Positions 50,701 through 63,004 of a stretch of 64,000 bases of DNA are shown in pieces. The stretch covers positions 1-64,000 of the forward strand of contig CAZWYF010000007.1 in assembly GCA_964637835.1 (NCBI GenBank), written 5' to 3'. Position 1 is the stretch's first letter; each line of letters starts with the position of its first letter. The notes beneath the pieces are model-generated. The model made no database searches. It was not told the DNA's origin and worked only from the letters and a program-made list of their open reading frames with translations. This stretch comes from Glo-17 sp964637835 (GTDB taxonomy: Bacteria > Krumholzibacteriota > Krumholzibacteriia > LZORAL124-64-63). The translations under genes were made by a program, and so were the position numbers.

Positions 50701-53494
50701 TCCCCGGCGTGGCGGGGCGCCCGCTCGCCCCGCCGCCGTCGCCCTGCTGCTGGCCGCCCTGCTCGTCTGCCTGGCGGCGCCGGCCCCCGCGAGCCCGCTC
50801 GCCGCACCCCGTCCCACCGTCACCGATGCCGCCGCCCTCGCCGACCTGCGGGCCGCCCGCCGCGCCGCCGTGCGCGCCGGCGCCCTGGCCAAGCGCCAGG
50901 GCGGCGCGCCCTTCGGCCTGCTCGTGATCTGCGTGGACTTCGCCGACCGCCGCTTCCCTCCGGGCTTCGATCCGGCCGCGGACCTGCGCCTGACCGGCGG
51001 CGCGGACGGCACCGGCTCGCTCGCCCACTACGTGAGCGCCGCCGCCCAGGGCCGCACCGCCCTGGCCATCACCGTGGCGCCGGTGGTCTCGCTCCCGGGC
51101 ACCCGCCAGGACTACTCCGATCTGGGCTGGCAGGGCTTCTCGCGCAGCCGCGCCATGGTACGCCTGGCGCTCGAGGGCGCCGCCGCGGCGGGCGCGGGCT
51201 TCGCCGCCGCCGACCGCGATGGCGACGGCGAGGTGGACGGTGTCCTGCTCCTGCACGCCGGCGCGGGCCTGGAGAACGACCCCGCCGGGCTGATCGTCCC
51301 CATGCAGTACTTCCTCGACGAGCCGGTGGTCCACCGGGGGACGCTGGCGCGCAGCTACGCCATCGCCGCGGCGACCAGCACCCTGGGGATCTGGGCCCAC
51401 GAGACCGGCCACCTGCTCGGCCTGGAGGACCGTTACGATCTCGAGCTGCCGGGCAGCGCGGAGACCGGGCCCCGCGGCGGCCTCGGCCGCTTCAGCCTCA
51501 TGGCTGCCGGCTGGCAGGGCACGGGCGAGGGCCGCGATCCCGCGCTCCCGGACGCCTGGTCGCGCCTGCAACTCGGCTGGGCCGACCTCGACACGGTCCC
51601 GCGCCCGGGCGCCGTGGTCCGCCTGCGGGCGGCCGGGCCGCCCGCAGGCGAGTTCTTCCTGGCCGAACGCCGCGATCCCGTCGCTGCCGCTCCCTATGAC
51701 GCCGGCCTGCCCGCCGACCGCCTGCTCATCTACCACGTGGATCCGTCCCTGGCGGCCGGGGAGGCCTCCTCCAGCGGTGGACCCGACCGCCACCTGCAGG
51801 TGGAACTGGTGGAGGCCGATGGCGGCCGCGAGATCGCCCGGGGCGAGAGCCAGGGGGAGCTCGCCGACCTGTTCCCCTCCTTCGGCGCCAGCCAGGGCCT
51901 CGACGACCAGACCGTTCCCGACAGCCGCACCTGGACGGGCGAGCCCACCGGGGTGGACGTGCTGGTGTCCGTCCACGGGGGCGAGGTGACCCTCGACGAC
52001 CGCGGCCCGCTGCCCTGGGCCGACGTCCGGCTGATGGTCGAGGCGGACGCCGGCGGGTTCCGCGTCCGGCCCATCGCGCGCCTGCTGCAGGAATCCCCGC
52101 GGCCCGATACGCTCACGGTGACCGTCGGCGTGCTGGACGCGCGCTGGGGCCGGTTCGAGGGGGGCGACACGCTGTCGGGCCCGCTCCTGCGAGAGGACGA
52201 CCCCGCCACCTGGGAACACTACCGGGGACCGGCCTGGCGCTGGCAGCCGGCGGCCGACGTGCCGCCGGACGCGGTCACGCCGTTCGTCACCGGAATCGGC
52301 GGCGGCGGCGCCGGGCCGGCGCCGGGCGCCGGACACGCCGAGGTCGTCTGGGATCCCGACCATGCCGACCTCTCCCTGGCCGGCGAGTGGACCGCGCGCT
52401 GGACCGTCACCCGGCCGGGCGGCGCCACCGGGGCCACCTGGCACCGCTGGCGCGGCGACCACCACGCCGGCCTGCCGGACGCGGACCTCCTCGCGGCCAC
52501 GGGAGAGTCCCATGTCGAGGCCACCGCCTGGCCGGCGGTGCGCTATGGCAATGGCGCCCACGCGCGGCTGGAGTCGGGCCCGCTGGGGACGGCGAACCGC
52601 TGGGTCGAGGTGGTGCACGCGGTGGATCTCGAGCTGCTCTTCCCCGGCTCGGCGGCCGATGGCGTCGCGTTCACCTGGGTGCACGCCAGCGGCACCACCG
52701 TCGGCGCCGAACCGGTCGATGGCTGGGCCGGCGTCGTGGACCCGCGCGCCCGGCACCCGCTCGCCGGCCGGCCCACGTTCGCCTGGGCCGATCCCCTGGG
52801 TGCCGACGACCGGCCCCTCTGGCACCGCGAGGCGCTGCCGCTGCCCGACGTGTCGGCGCATGGCCCCGGCCCGTGGCGCCTGCGCGCCGAGCTGGCCGCC
52901 AATCCGGTATTCGGAGCGCGAGGCTGGCTGCTCCTGGCCCCCGCGGCGTACCGTTCGCCGCCGCCGGACAGCGGGTTCTCCGTGACGCTCCACGCGGATC
53001 GGCTGACCTGGAGCGCCCCTGGCGTCGCGGGGCTCACCGGGATCCGGATCGAGCGGAGCGTGGACGGCGGACAGACGTGGCGGACGGCGGCCACGGCCAG
53101 CCCCCTCGCCGGAAGCGTGGCCCGCGACTTGCTCGACCTGCCGGCGGGCCGGCGCGCGCGCCTGCGCGTGGTCGCCGAGGGGCCGGTGACGCTGGTCTCC
53201 CGGGTGCTGGTGGTCGCGGCAAGCCCCGAGGTGGTCCTGGGACCGCCGCGGCCCAACCCGGCCCACGACCAGGTCGGGCTCGCCCTCGACGGTGGCGGGG
53301 ATCCCGACGCCGAGCTGGCGGTCTTCGATCTCCGCGGCCGCCGCATCGCGCACTGGACGCCCGGCGGTGGACCGGCCACCATCCTCTGGGACGGAACCGA
53401 TCACGGGGGCCGCCGCGTGGCGGCCGGGGTCTACGTCTTCCGCCTCGCCGCGGCCGGCGCGGTCGTCACGCGGAAGGTGACCTGGCTCCCCTGA
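50648..53494 (+). CDS. Secreted M6-like zinc metalloprotease with FlgD-Ig-like C-terminus
   Basis: 948 aa. Signal peptide with a long arginine-containing n-region and hydrophobic VALLLAALLVCLAAPAPAS. The M6/immune-inhibitor-A-type catalytic domain has HETGHLLGLEDRYD (zinc site HExxH at 251-255, third ligand Asp or nearby residue). A beta-rich middle follows, then a C-terminal domain (about 862-948) with PRPNPAHDQVGLAL, VFDLRGRRIAHW, GVYVFRLAAAGAVVTRKV, the FlgD-Ig-like/type IX sorting pattern. The frame has no ATG or GTG after the guaA stop, so the best start is GTG 50648 inside guaA (53-nt overlap). Probably cell-surface or extracellular. Confidence 0.8.
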   Translation: MWSTISAASRRAPSSGSDPRRGGAPARPAAVALLLAALLVCLAAPAPASPLAAPRPTVTDAAALADLRAARRAAVRAGALAKRQGGAPFGLLVICVDFADRRFPPGFDPAADLRLTGGADGTGSLAHYVSAAAQGRTALAITVAPVVSLPGTRQDYSDLGWQGFSRSRAMVRLALEGAAAAGAGFAAADRDGDGEVDGVLLLHAGAGLENDPAGLIVPMQYFLDEPVVHRGTLARSYAIAAATSTLGIWAHETGHLLGLEDRYDLELPGSAETGPRGGLGRFSLMAAGWQGTGEGRDPALPDAWSRLQLGWADLDTVPRPGAVVRLRAAGPPAGEFFLAERRDPVAAAPYDAGLPADRLLIYHVDPSLAAGEASSSGGPDRHLQVELVEADGGREIARGESQGELADLFPSFGASQGLDDQTVPDSRTWTGEPTGVDVLVSVHGGEVTLDDRGPLPWADVRLMVEADAGGFRVRPIARLLQESPRPDTLTVTVGVLDARWGRFEGGDTLSGPLLREDDPATWEHYRGPAWRWQPAADVPPDAVTPFVTGIGGGGAGPAPGAGHAEVVWDPDHADLSLAGEWTARWTVTRPGGATGATWHRWRGDHHAGLPDADLLAATGESHVEATAWPAVRYGNGAHARLESGPLGTANRWVEVVHAVDLELLFPGSAADGVAFTWVHASGTTVGAEPVDGWAGVVDPRARHPLAGRPTFAWADPLGADDRPLWHREALPLPDVSAHGPGPWRLRAELAANPVFGARGWLLLAPAAYRSPPPDSGFSVTLHADRLTWSAPGVAGLTGIRIERSVDGGQTWRTAATASPLAGSVARDLLDLPAGRRARLRVVAEGPVTLVSRVLVVAASPEVVLGPPRPNPAHDQVGLALDGGGDPDAELAVFDLRGRRIAHWTPGGGPATILWDGTDHGGRRVAAGVYVFRLAAAGAVVTRKVTWLP

Positions 53495-53543
53495 CGGATC
53501 GCATGACGGATCGCGAGACGAACACCGAGGACGGAGCGACGAC

Positions 53544-55844
53544 GTGTTCACGGAGAACCCGACCCCTCATCCCGCCGCGCTGGTCGCGGCCGCATCGCTG
53601 ACCTTGCTGCTGCTGAGCGGCGGCGTCGGCGCGCAGGCCGCGGTGCTGCACGACCCCTGGCTGGCCCGCTTCCAGGTGGGCGAGCTGCGCGACCCCGGTG
53701 ACGTCGCCCTGGACGACGGCGCGCCCGCCGGGCTGCTGGCGCCGCTCACCGTGGATCCTGGCTGGCGTCGCGGCGCCGACACCTTCTTCGCCGACGGGCA
53801 GCTGCCCCGTCACCCCGGGCTGACGGCCTGGCGCCTGGCCGTGCCCGCGCTCGGCAGCGCCATGGCCGCCGAGCAGGTCCACGCCACCGCGCGAGCCCAG
53901 TGGCACGAGCTGAGCGTCCCGGCCGGGGCCGGCGTGGGGGTGAACACCCCGGTCCGGGAGGGCCCCTGGACCACGGAGATCCACCTGCTGCGCGCCAGCC
54001 GGCTCTGGGAGGCGGGCCGCTGGGCCGACGCGGCCCGGGCCGCCCACGCCATCGTGCAGGCGCGGCGGTCGCTGGACCTGGGATCCGACGCCGCCTTCGT
54101 CTGGGCGCTGCGCGCCTGGCACCTCGATCGCCTGGCCGGCCAGCAGCCGGACGACCGCGCGGTCTGGGCGCGCCTGCTCGACCTGGGCCTCTACGACACC
54201 CGCAGCGGCTGGGCCGTGTGGCGGGCCCTGCGCGCGGCCGCCGAGCGCCCGCCACTGCCCGCGGGCGCCGCCGACCGCGCGACCGCCCGCATGCTCGCCA
54301 CCAGCGGGGACCTGGGACTGGACGCCGCCCGGTTCCGGGCCGCCGGCTTCCCCGATCAGGTGGCCGCCGGCCTCGGCGGCCTGCTGCTGCCGCGCGACCA
54401 GCTCGCCGCGCATTTCGGGCGCTTTCCCGCGCCGCCGGACGATCCGCTCTTCCAGGGCCACTGGCTGCGTGGCCAGCGGCGGCTGGACTCCTCCACCGCG
54501 CACCTGGAGCGGCTGGCCGCCCGCGAGGACCTGATCGCCGGCCATCGCCTCGATCTGTGGCGCCGCGCCAGCGAGCGCCACCTCATCGCCGATCGCTGGG
54601 CGCCGGGTCTGCAGGCCCTCGAGCGGGCCCTCGCCCTGCTCGCGGGGGACATTCCCCGCGGCACCGCCTCCCGGCTGCAGGAGTGGCACGTCCAGGCCCT
54701 CGCGCTGGCGGTGCACCGTGGCCGGACCGGCGACGCGGCCCGGATCGTGGACCTGGCGCTCGCCCACGGCGGGCCGGACGCCCGGATCCGCCTCGAGCGC
54801 GAGGCCGACGTCCTGCTCGCCCGGCTGGGCCGGGGTTCCGGGTCGGCGGCCGCCAGGGATTTCCGGGGGGCCCACGAGGCGCATGTCCGCACGGGCGCGG
54901 CGCAGGAACTGGCCTCGCCGCCGCCCCTGGTCCTGCCGCCGCCGGAGGTCTGGCGCCACCGGCTGTGGGCGCTCTGGGCCGAGTGGGGCCTGGCCCTGCT
55001 CGCCGGGGAGGGTCCCGCGGCCGACGCCGACGCTCGCCGGGCCGGGCTGGAGGCCGTGCGCGGCACGGACGATCCCGCCCAGCGGCACGCCACCGCCTGC
55101 GCCCTGGTGGGCCGCGCGCTGCGCGGCGAGGCGGCCGCGGCGCCGCTGGTGCTCCACGCCATCGAGCGCGACATCGAGCACCTCGCCGGCGGCCTCGCCC
55201 TGCCGGCGCCGTCGCCCTTGCCGGATCTCCGCGACCCCCACCCCTGGGACACGCCCGGCGAGCAGCGCCGTGGCCACGCCCTGCTGGGCGCCGCCCTCGC
55301 CCTCGGGGACGACACCGGCCTCATCCACGCCGCCGTCCGCCTGCCCCAGGCCGGTGTGGACGACCTCACCCGCTGGAGCTTCTGGTACCCCGTGCCCGCG
55401 GATCCCGCGCTACGCCGCGCCCTGGCCGAGGCCGACGCCCCGGCCGACGTGCTGCTGGCCATCGCCCGCAACGAGTCGCTCTTCGAGCCGGCGGTCCGCT
55501 CGCGGGCCGGAGCCCTGGGCTACATGCAGATCATGCCCTTCCACTACCAGGATCCCGCCGGTCCGCCCGGCCCCGGACACTGGAGCCATCCGGCCACCAG
55601 CATCCGCGCCGGCGGGCGCATCCTCGCCGGGGAGATCCGCCGCTTCGGCGGCGACCCCTACCGGGCCGTGGCGGCCTACAACGCCGGCAGTGGCGCGGTG
55701 CAGCGGTGGGACCGCCAGCTCGGCGGCTCGCCGGACCGCGCCGTCTTCTGGGCCTGGATCGGCTATCCCGAGACTCGCGGCTACACCCTGCGGGTCCTGC
55801 GCGACCGTCGCATCTACCGCGAGCTGCTGGGCGCCACGCCATGA
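53544..55844 (+). CDS. Soluble lytic transglycosylase (Slt-like)
   Basis: 766 aa, GTG start. Signal peptide (ALVAAASLTLLLLSGGVGAQA), a long alpha-helical superhelix of about 560 residues as in Slt70, then an SLT catalytic domain at the C-terminus: IARNESLFEPAVRSRAGALGYMQIMP (catalytic Glu644) and YRAVAAYNAGSGAVQRWD. It cleaves peptidoglycan glycan strands exolytically in the periplasm. Separated by 49 nt from the protease gene and overlapping the next start codon (ATGA), so the three form one transcription unit. Confidence 0.9.
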   Translation: MFTENPTPHPAALVAAASLTLLLLSGGVGAQAAVLHDPWLARFQVGELRDPGDVALDDGAPAGLLAPLTVDPGWRRGADTFFADGQLPRHPGLTAWRLAVPALGSAMAAEQVHATARAQWHELSVPAGAGVGVNTPVREGPWTTEIHLLRASRLWEAGRWADAARAAHAIVQARRSLDLGSDAAFVWALRAWHLDRLAGQQPDDRAVWARLLDLGLYDTRSGWAVWRALRAAAERPPLPAGAADRATARMLATSGDLGLDAARFRAAGFPDQVAAGLGGLLLPRDQLAAHFGRFPAPPDDPLFQGHWLRGQRRLDSSTAHLERLAAREDLIAGHRLDLWRRASERHLIADRWAPGLQALERALALLAGDIPRGTASRLQEWHVQALALAVHRGRTGDAARIVDLALAHGGPDARIRLEREADVLLARLGRGSGSAAARDFRGAHEAHVRTGAAQELASPPPLVLPPPEVWRHRLWALWAEWGLALLAGEGPAADADARRAGLEAVRGTDDPAQRHATACALVGRALRGEAAAAPLVLHAIERDIEHLAGGLALPAPSPLPDLRDPHPWDTPGEQRRGHALLGAALALGDDTGLIHAAVRLPQAGVDDLTRWSFWYPVPADPALRRALAEADAPADVLLAIARNESLFEPAVRSRAGALGYMQIMPFHYQDPAGPPGPGHWSHPATSIRAGGRILAGEIRRFGGDPYRAVAAYNAGSGAVQRWDRQLGGSPDRAVFWAWIGYPETRGYTLRVLRDRRIYRELLGATP

Positions 55845-56437
55845 TCGGGGGGGCGCAGGACGGGCCCGCGGCCCAGCAACCCCTGCGCAACGCCATCCAC
55901 GTGGCCACGGCCCTGGCCGCCGGCTGGGTGCTCCTGGTGCCGCGGCCCTGGGACCTGGCCGGCATCGCGGCCGTGCTGGTGGTCGTGGCCGCTGGCGACA
56001 TCGGGCGCCTCCACGGCGGATTCCGATGCTGGCTGGAGGGCGTGCTGCCCGGTGTCTTCCGCTCCACCGAACTGCCCGGCGTCTCGGGAGGGACGCTGCT
56101 GCTGGTGGGGGACCTGCTCGCCGCCGTCCTCTTCTCGCCGGTCGCGGCGGCCGGCGGCATCGTCGCCCTGGCGGTGGGCGATCCGGCTGCCGCCGTGGCG
56201 GGCCGCTGGTACGGGGCCCGGCGCGGCCTCGCCGGGCAGAAGACCTGGTTCGGCTCGGTGGCCTGCTTCCTGGCCGCCCTGCCGTTCATCTGGCTGATCC
56301 CCGGCCTCGGCCTGCCCGCGGCGACCGCGGGGGCGGCCATGGCCGCCCTGGTGGAGCGCCGGGCCGGTCGCCTGGACAACCTGTTGCTGCCGGTGGCGGT
56401 GGCCATGCTCCTGGGCCTCTGGGCGCCGCGCGGCTGA
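55841..56437 (+). CDS. Dolichol/phytol kinase-family membrane protein
   Basis: 198 aa, about five membrane segments. The polyprenol/phytol/diacylglycerol kinase (SEC59/DGK1/VTE5) pattern is present: LAVGDPAAAVAGRWYGAR near 110-127, KTWFGSVACFLAALP near 133 and LVERRAGRLDNLLLPV near 170. Family members use CTP to phosphorylate a lipid alcohol. The substrate here is unknown; a polyprenol salvage role would fit next to a cell-wall lytic enzyme, but that is inference. Confidence 0.78.
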   Translation: MIGGAQDGPAAQQPLRNAIHVATALAAGWVLLVPRPWDLAGIAAVLVVVAAGDIGRLHGGFRCWLEGVLPGVFRSTELPGVSGGTLLLVGDLLAAVLFSPVAAAGGIVALAVGDPAAAVAGRWYGARRGLAGQKTWFGSVACFLAALPFIWLIPGLGLPAATAGAAMAALVERRAGRLDNLLLPVAVAMLLGLWAPRG

Positions 56438-56470
56438 CCGCTGGCCGGGAACCTGGCCCCGGGCGTCCGG

Positions 56471-56499
56471 TTGACACCCCAGCAGCCCCCCTGTAGTTT
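56471..56499 (+). promoter_or_regulatory. Sigma-70 promoter of secA
   Basis: TTGACA (56471-56476), 17 nt, TAGTTT (56494-56499). Consensus -35. Leader about 50 nt. Confidence 0.8.
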
Positions 56500-56554
56500 C
56501 CCCGGCGGCCGCCGTCCGGCGGTGTTTCCGCTTGACCTCAAAGGAGTCACGTCC

Positions 56555-59581
<3,027 letters not shown>

Positions 59582-59594
59582 TCGCGACCCCGGC

Positions 59595-59623
59595 TTGCCA
59601 GCCCCCGGCGCCCATGATAGGTT
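59595..59623 (+). promoter_or_regulatory. Putative sigma-70 promoter of the smg/DUF494 gene
   Basis: TTGCCA (59595-59600), 17 nt, TAGGTT (59618-59623), about 35 nt before the ATG. Confidence 0.45.
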
Positions 59624-59657
59624 GGCGCCGCCGTCGGAACCCGCTGCGAAGGGCGAC

Positions 59658-60137
59658 ATGGAGCACCTGCGACACCGACTCCGCGACCTGCTGCTGCTGC
59701 TGATCGAGTCCCTGGTCGATGAAGAGGACCAGGCCGGGACCGGTGGTCTGGAGCTGCGCGCCCTGCTCTCGGCGGCCGGTCTGGCGGACGAGGATCTCCA
59801 CGATCTGCTGGCCTGGGTGGAGGATCCGGCCGGCGGCGACGGCCTGCCCGACGACGCCTGGCTCACCGCCCGGCGCTATGGGCGGGCGAGCGGCGGGGCC
59901 CTGCGCCTGATGGGCCAGCGCGAGGACGAGCTGCTGACCGTGGGCGCGTTCGACTACCTGTTGCGGCTCGTGCGGACCGGCCAGATCACCGCCGAGCAGA
60001 TGGAGTCGCTGATCCAGTTCGCGCAGCTCGTCCCCGACGGTCCGCTGACCGAGGGGGAGCTGACCCCGTTGCTCGACCGCGTGGTCTTCGCCGATCGCCC
60101 GGGCGAGGCGGCCGTCGGCCCCGAGCGCACCCACTGA
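59658..60137 (+). CDS. smg: DUF494/Smg-like protein
   Basis: 159 aa, all-helical, with EHLRHRLRDLLLLLIESLVDEED at the start and QREDELLTVGAFDYLLRLVRTGQITAEQMESLIQFAQLV near 90-130, matching the DUF494 (Smg) pattern. Function unknown; the family typically neighbours dprA or topA, as here. Start chosen at MEHLRHR after AAGGG. Confidence 0.8.
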   Translation: MEHLRHRLRDLLLLLIESLVDEEDQAGTGGLELRALLSAAGLADEDLHDLLAWVEDPAGGDGLPDDAWLTARRYGRASGGALRLMGQREDELLTVGAFDYLLRLVRTGQITAEQMESLIQFAQLVPDGPLTEGELTPLLDRVVFADRPGEAAVGPERTH

Positions 60138-60189
60138 TCCGGAATCCCGGCCCCGCGTGGGCTCATGGTCGCTGCGAAAGGCGAGGTCG

Positions 60190-62988
60190 TTGAAGCTGAT
60201 CGTCGTCGAGTCCCCCGCCAAGGCGCGCACCATCGAGAAGTTCCTCGGCTCCGAATACCGGGTCGCGGCCAGCTACGGCCACATCCGCGACCTGCCGGAG
60301 AAGGCGAGCCAGATCCCCGCGCGCTATCGCGACAAGCCCTGGAAGCGGCTCGCGGTGGACGTGGAGGGCGAGTTCACGCCCATCTACGTGGTCTCCGCCG
60401 ACAGCCAGCAGCGGGTCAAGGAACTCAAGCAGCTGATGAAGAACGCCGACGAGCTGCTGCTCGCCACCGATGAGGATCGCGAGGGCGAGGCGATCAGCTG
60501 GCACCTGCTCGAGGTGCTCCAGCCCCGGATCCCCGTGCGGCGCATCACGTTCCACGAGATCACCCGCGGCGCCATCACCCACGCGCTGGAGAACCCGCGC
60601 GCCATCGACGAGAAGCTGGTCCAGGCCCAGGAGAGCCGGCGGATCCTCGACCGGCTGTACGGCTACGAGCTCTCGCCCGTGCTCTGGAAGAAGGTGCGCT
60701 CGGGACTGAGCGCCGGCCGGGTGCAGAGCGTGGCGGTGCGGCTGATCGTCGAGCGCGAGGAGGAGCGGCAGCGGTTCCAGGTGGCGGTCTACTACGACGT
60801 CGAGGCGCTGCTGTACGGCCCCGGCGGCGAGAACTTCACCGCGCGGCTCCACGCCATCGACGACCAGCGCCTGGCGGGCGGTGCCGACTTCGACCCCGAT
60901 ACCGGCCAGCTCAAGAAGCCTGGCGAGCGGATCCAGCTCGACGCCGCCCTGGCCGAGGAGATCCAGGAGTGCGCGCGGTCGGCCGAATCCCTGCCCTGGC
61001 GCGTGCTCGCCGTCGAGCGCAAGGAGACCCGGCAGCGGCCCGCGCCACCGTTCATCACCTCGACGCTCCAGCAGGCCGCGGCCAACCGCCTCGGCCTCTC
61101 GCCCCAGCGCACCATGCAGATCGCCCAGCGACTCTACGAGGGCATCGACCTGGGCGGTGGCGAGCGCGTGGGTCTGATCACCTACATGCGGACCGACTCG
61201 GTGGCCATGGCCAGCCAGGCCCTGCAGGAGGCCGCCGGCTACATCCACGAGCACTTCGGCGCCGAGTACACCGACGGCCCGCGCCACTATCGCACCAGGA
61301 GCAAGGGCGCGCAGGAGGCCCACGAGGCCATCAGGCCCACTGGCATCGGGCGGTCGCCCGAGAGCCTCGCGCCGTACCTCGACGCGCAGCAGCTCAGGCT
61401 CTATCGCCTGATCTGGAACCGCGCGGTGGCCAGCCAGATGACCGATGCCCGGCTGGACAAGACCTCGGTGGAGCTGGGCTGCCGCTGCCACGGGCGGGAT
61501 CTGCGCTGGAAGGCCAACGGCTCCATCGTCACCTTCCCGGGCTTCCTCAAGGTCTACGGCGACCGCGAGCGCGATTCGCTGCTGCCCGAGCTGCACGAGG
61601 GGCAGCTCATCCCCGATCCGCAGATCGCCGACGAGGATCCCGACACCGACGGCGCCCAGCAGGGCGTGGCCGAGGTGCGGGCGCTGCGGCACGAGACCCA
61701 GCCACCCTCCCGCTACACGGAGGCCTCGCTGGTCAAGAAGCTGGAGGACGAGGGCATCGGTCGTCCCTCCACCTATGCGTCCATCATCTCCACCATCCAG
61801 CAACGGAATTACGTGGAGAAGAAGGGCAGCGCCCTGCTGCCCACCTACGTGGGCATGGCGGTGGTGCGGCTGCTGCGCGACCACTTCCCCCGCTACGTGG
61901 ATCTGAAGTTCACCGCGGCGATGGAGGAGGACCTCGACGCCATCGCCCGCGGCGAGGTGGATCCGCGGGACTTCCTGCGGCGTTTCTACCGCGGAGACGG
62001 CGACCGGGACGGCCTGGTGGACCGGATCCGCGACGAGATGGAGCGCATCGACTTCCCGCGCATCCCCGTGGGCACCGACCCGCGAACCGGCGAACCGCTG
62101 CTGGTGAAGATCGGCAAGAAGTCGGTGTACGTGCAGAGGGGCGAACAGGGCGGCGAGAGCGTCACCCTGCCGGTGGACCTGCTCATCGACGAGCTCACGC
62201 CCGACGTGGCGGCCGAGCTGCTGGAGGAGAAGCGCAAGAGCCTCGAGCCCATCGGCCAGGATCCGGAGACGGGCAAGAACATCTACGCGCTCATCGGCCC
62301 CTACGGGCCCTACCTGCAGCTGGGCGAGCACGACGAGGAGCCCAAGCCCAAGCGCGTGAGCCTGGGCCGCGGCACCGACGTGCGCGCGGTGGATCTGGAT
62401 CTGGCGCTGCGTCTGCTCTCGCTGCCGCGGGAACTGGGCACCGATCCGGCCACCGGCAAGGTGGTCAAGGCGGGCCTCGGGCGCTTCGGCCCCTACGTGG
62501 TGCGCGATCGGACCTTCGCCAGCGTCGAGTCCGCGGACCAGCTCTTCTCCATCACCCTGGAGGAGGCGCTGAAGCGGATCGCGGACAAGGAGTCGGGCAA
62601 GCGGCCGGTGCTCGCCGAGGTGGGTACGCATCCCGACAGCGGCGCCACGCTCGAGGTCTGCAAGGGGCGCTACGGGCCCTACGTCACCGATGGCGAGGTG
62701 AACGCCACCCTGCCCAGGGGGCGGGAGCCGGAATCGGTGACGGTGGAGGAGGCCGTCGAGTGGCTGGCCGCGGCGGCCGAGCGCAAGGGCGCCCGGAAGG
62801 CGACGAAGAAGACGGCGAAGAAGAAGACCACCAAGAAGGCCGCCAGGAAGACGACCAGGAAGGCGACGAAGAAGACCACCAAGAAGACGGCGAAGAAGAC
62901 GGCGAAGAAGAAGACTGACAAGAAGACCGCCAAGAAGACGACGAAGAAGGCCAGCGGTCGCTCGAGCGACGGCCGGTCCGCGAGCTAG
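60190..62988 (+). CDS. topA: DNA topoisomerase I with lysine-rich tail
   Basis: 932 aa. Toprim domain (KLIVVESPAKARTIEKFLG, DEDREGEAISWHL), type IA core with active-site Tyr332 in LITYMRTDS, then three C-terminal repeats bearing GPYGPYLQLG, GRFGPYVV and GRYGPYVTDG instead of cysteine zinc ribbons. Residues about 870-925 are an Ala/Lys/Thr-repeat, histone-H1-like tail. TTG start preceded by GCGAGG and fixed by the family N-terminus. Relaxes negative supercoils. Confidence 0.97.
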   Translation: MKLIVVESPAKARTIEKFLGSEYRVAASYGHIRDLPEKASQIPARYRDKPWKRLAVDVEGEFTPIYVVSADSQQRVKELKQLMKNADELLLATDEDREGEAISWHLLEVLQPRIPVRRITFHEITRGAITHALENPRAIDEKLVQAQESRRILDRLYGYELSPVLWKKVRSGLSAGRVQSVAVRLIVEREEERQRFQVAVYYDVEALLYGPGGENFTARLHAIDDQRLAGGADFDPDTGQLKKPGERIQLDAALAEEIQECARSAESLPWRVLAVERKETRQRPAPPFITSTLQQAAANRLGLSPQRTMQIAQRLYEGIDLGGGERVGLITYMRTDSVAMASQALQEAAGYIHEHFGAEYTDGPRHYRTRSKGAQEAHEAIRPTGIGRSPESLAPYLDAQQLRLYRLIWNRAVASQMTDARLDKTSVELGCRCHGRDLRWKANGSIVTFPGFLKVYGDRERDSLLPELHEGQLIPDPQIADEDPDTDGAQQGVAEVRALRHETQPPSRYTEASLVKKLEDEGIGRPSTYASIISTIQQRNYVEKKGSALLPTYVGMAVVRLLRDHFPRYVDLKFTAAMEEDLDAIARGEVDPRDFLRRFYRGDGDRDGLVDRIRDEMERIDFPRIPVGTDPRTGEPLLVKIGKKSVYVQRGEQGGESVTLPVDLLIDELTPDVAAELLEEKRKSLEPIGQDPETGKNIYALIGPYGPYLQLGEHDEEPKPKRVSLGRGTDVRAVDLDLALRLLSLPRELGTDPATGKVVKAGLGRFGPYVVRDRTFASVESADQLFSITLEEALKRIADKESGKRPVLAEVGTHPDSGATLEVCKGRYGPYVTDGEVNATLPRGREPESVTVEEAVEWLAAAAERKGARKATKKTAKKKTTKKAARKTTRKATKKTTKKTAKKTAKKKTDKKTAKKTTKKASGRSSDGRSAS

Positions 62989-63004
62989 CCGCAGGGAGGA
63001 CGCC

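Noticed and set aside
62800..62985. Lys-rich repeat considered as a CRISPR or tandem DNA repeat
   Set aside because: It is coding (AAG/ACC/GCC codon repeats inside topA) with no spacer structure.
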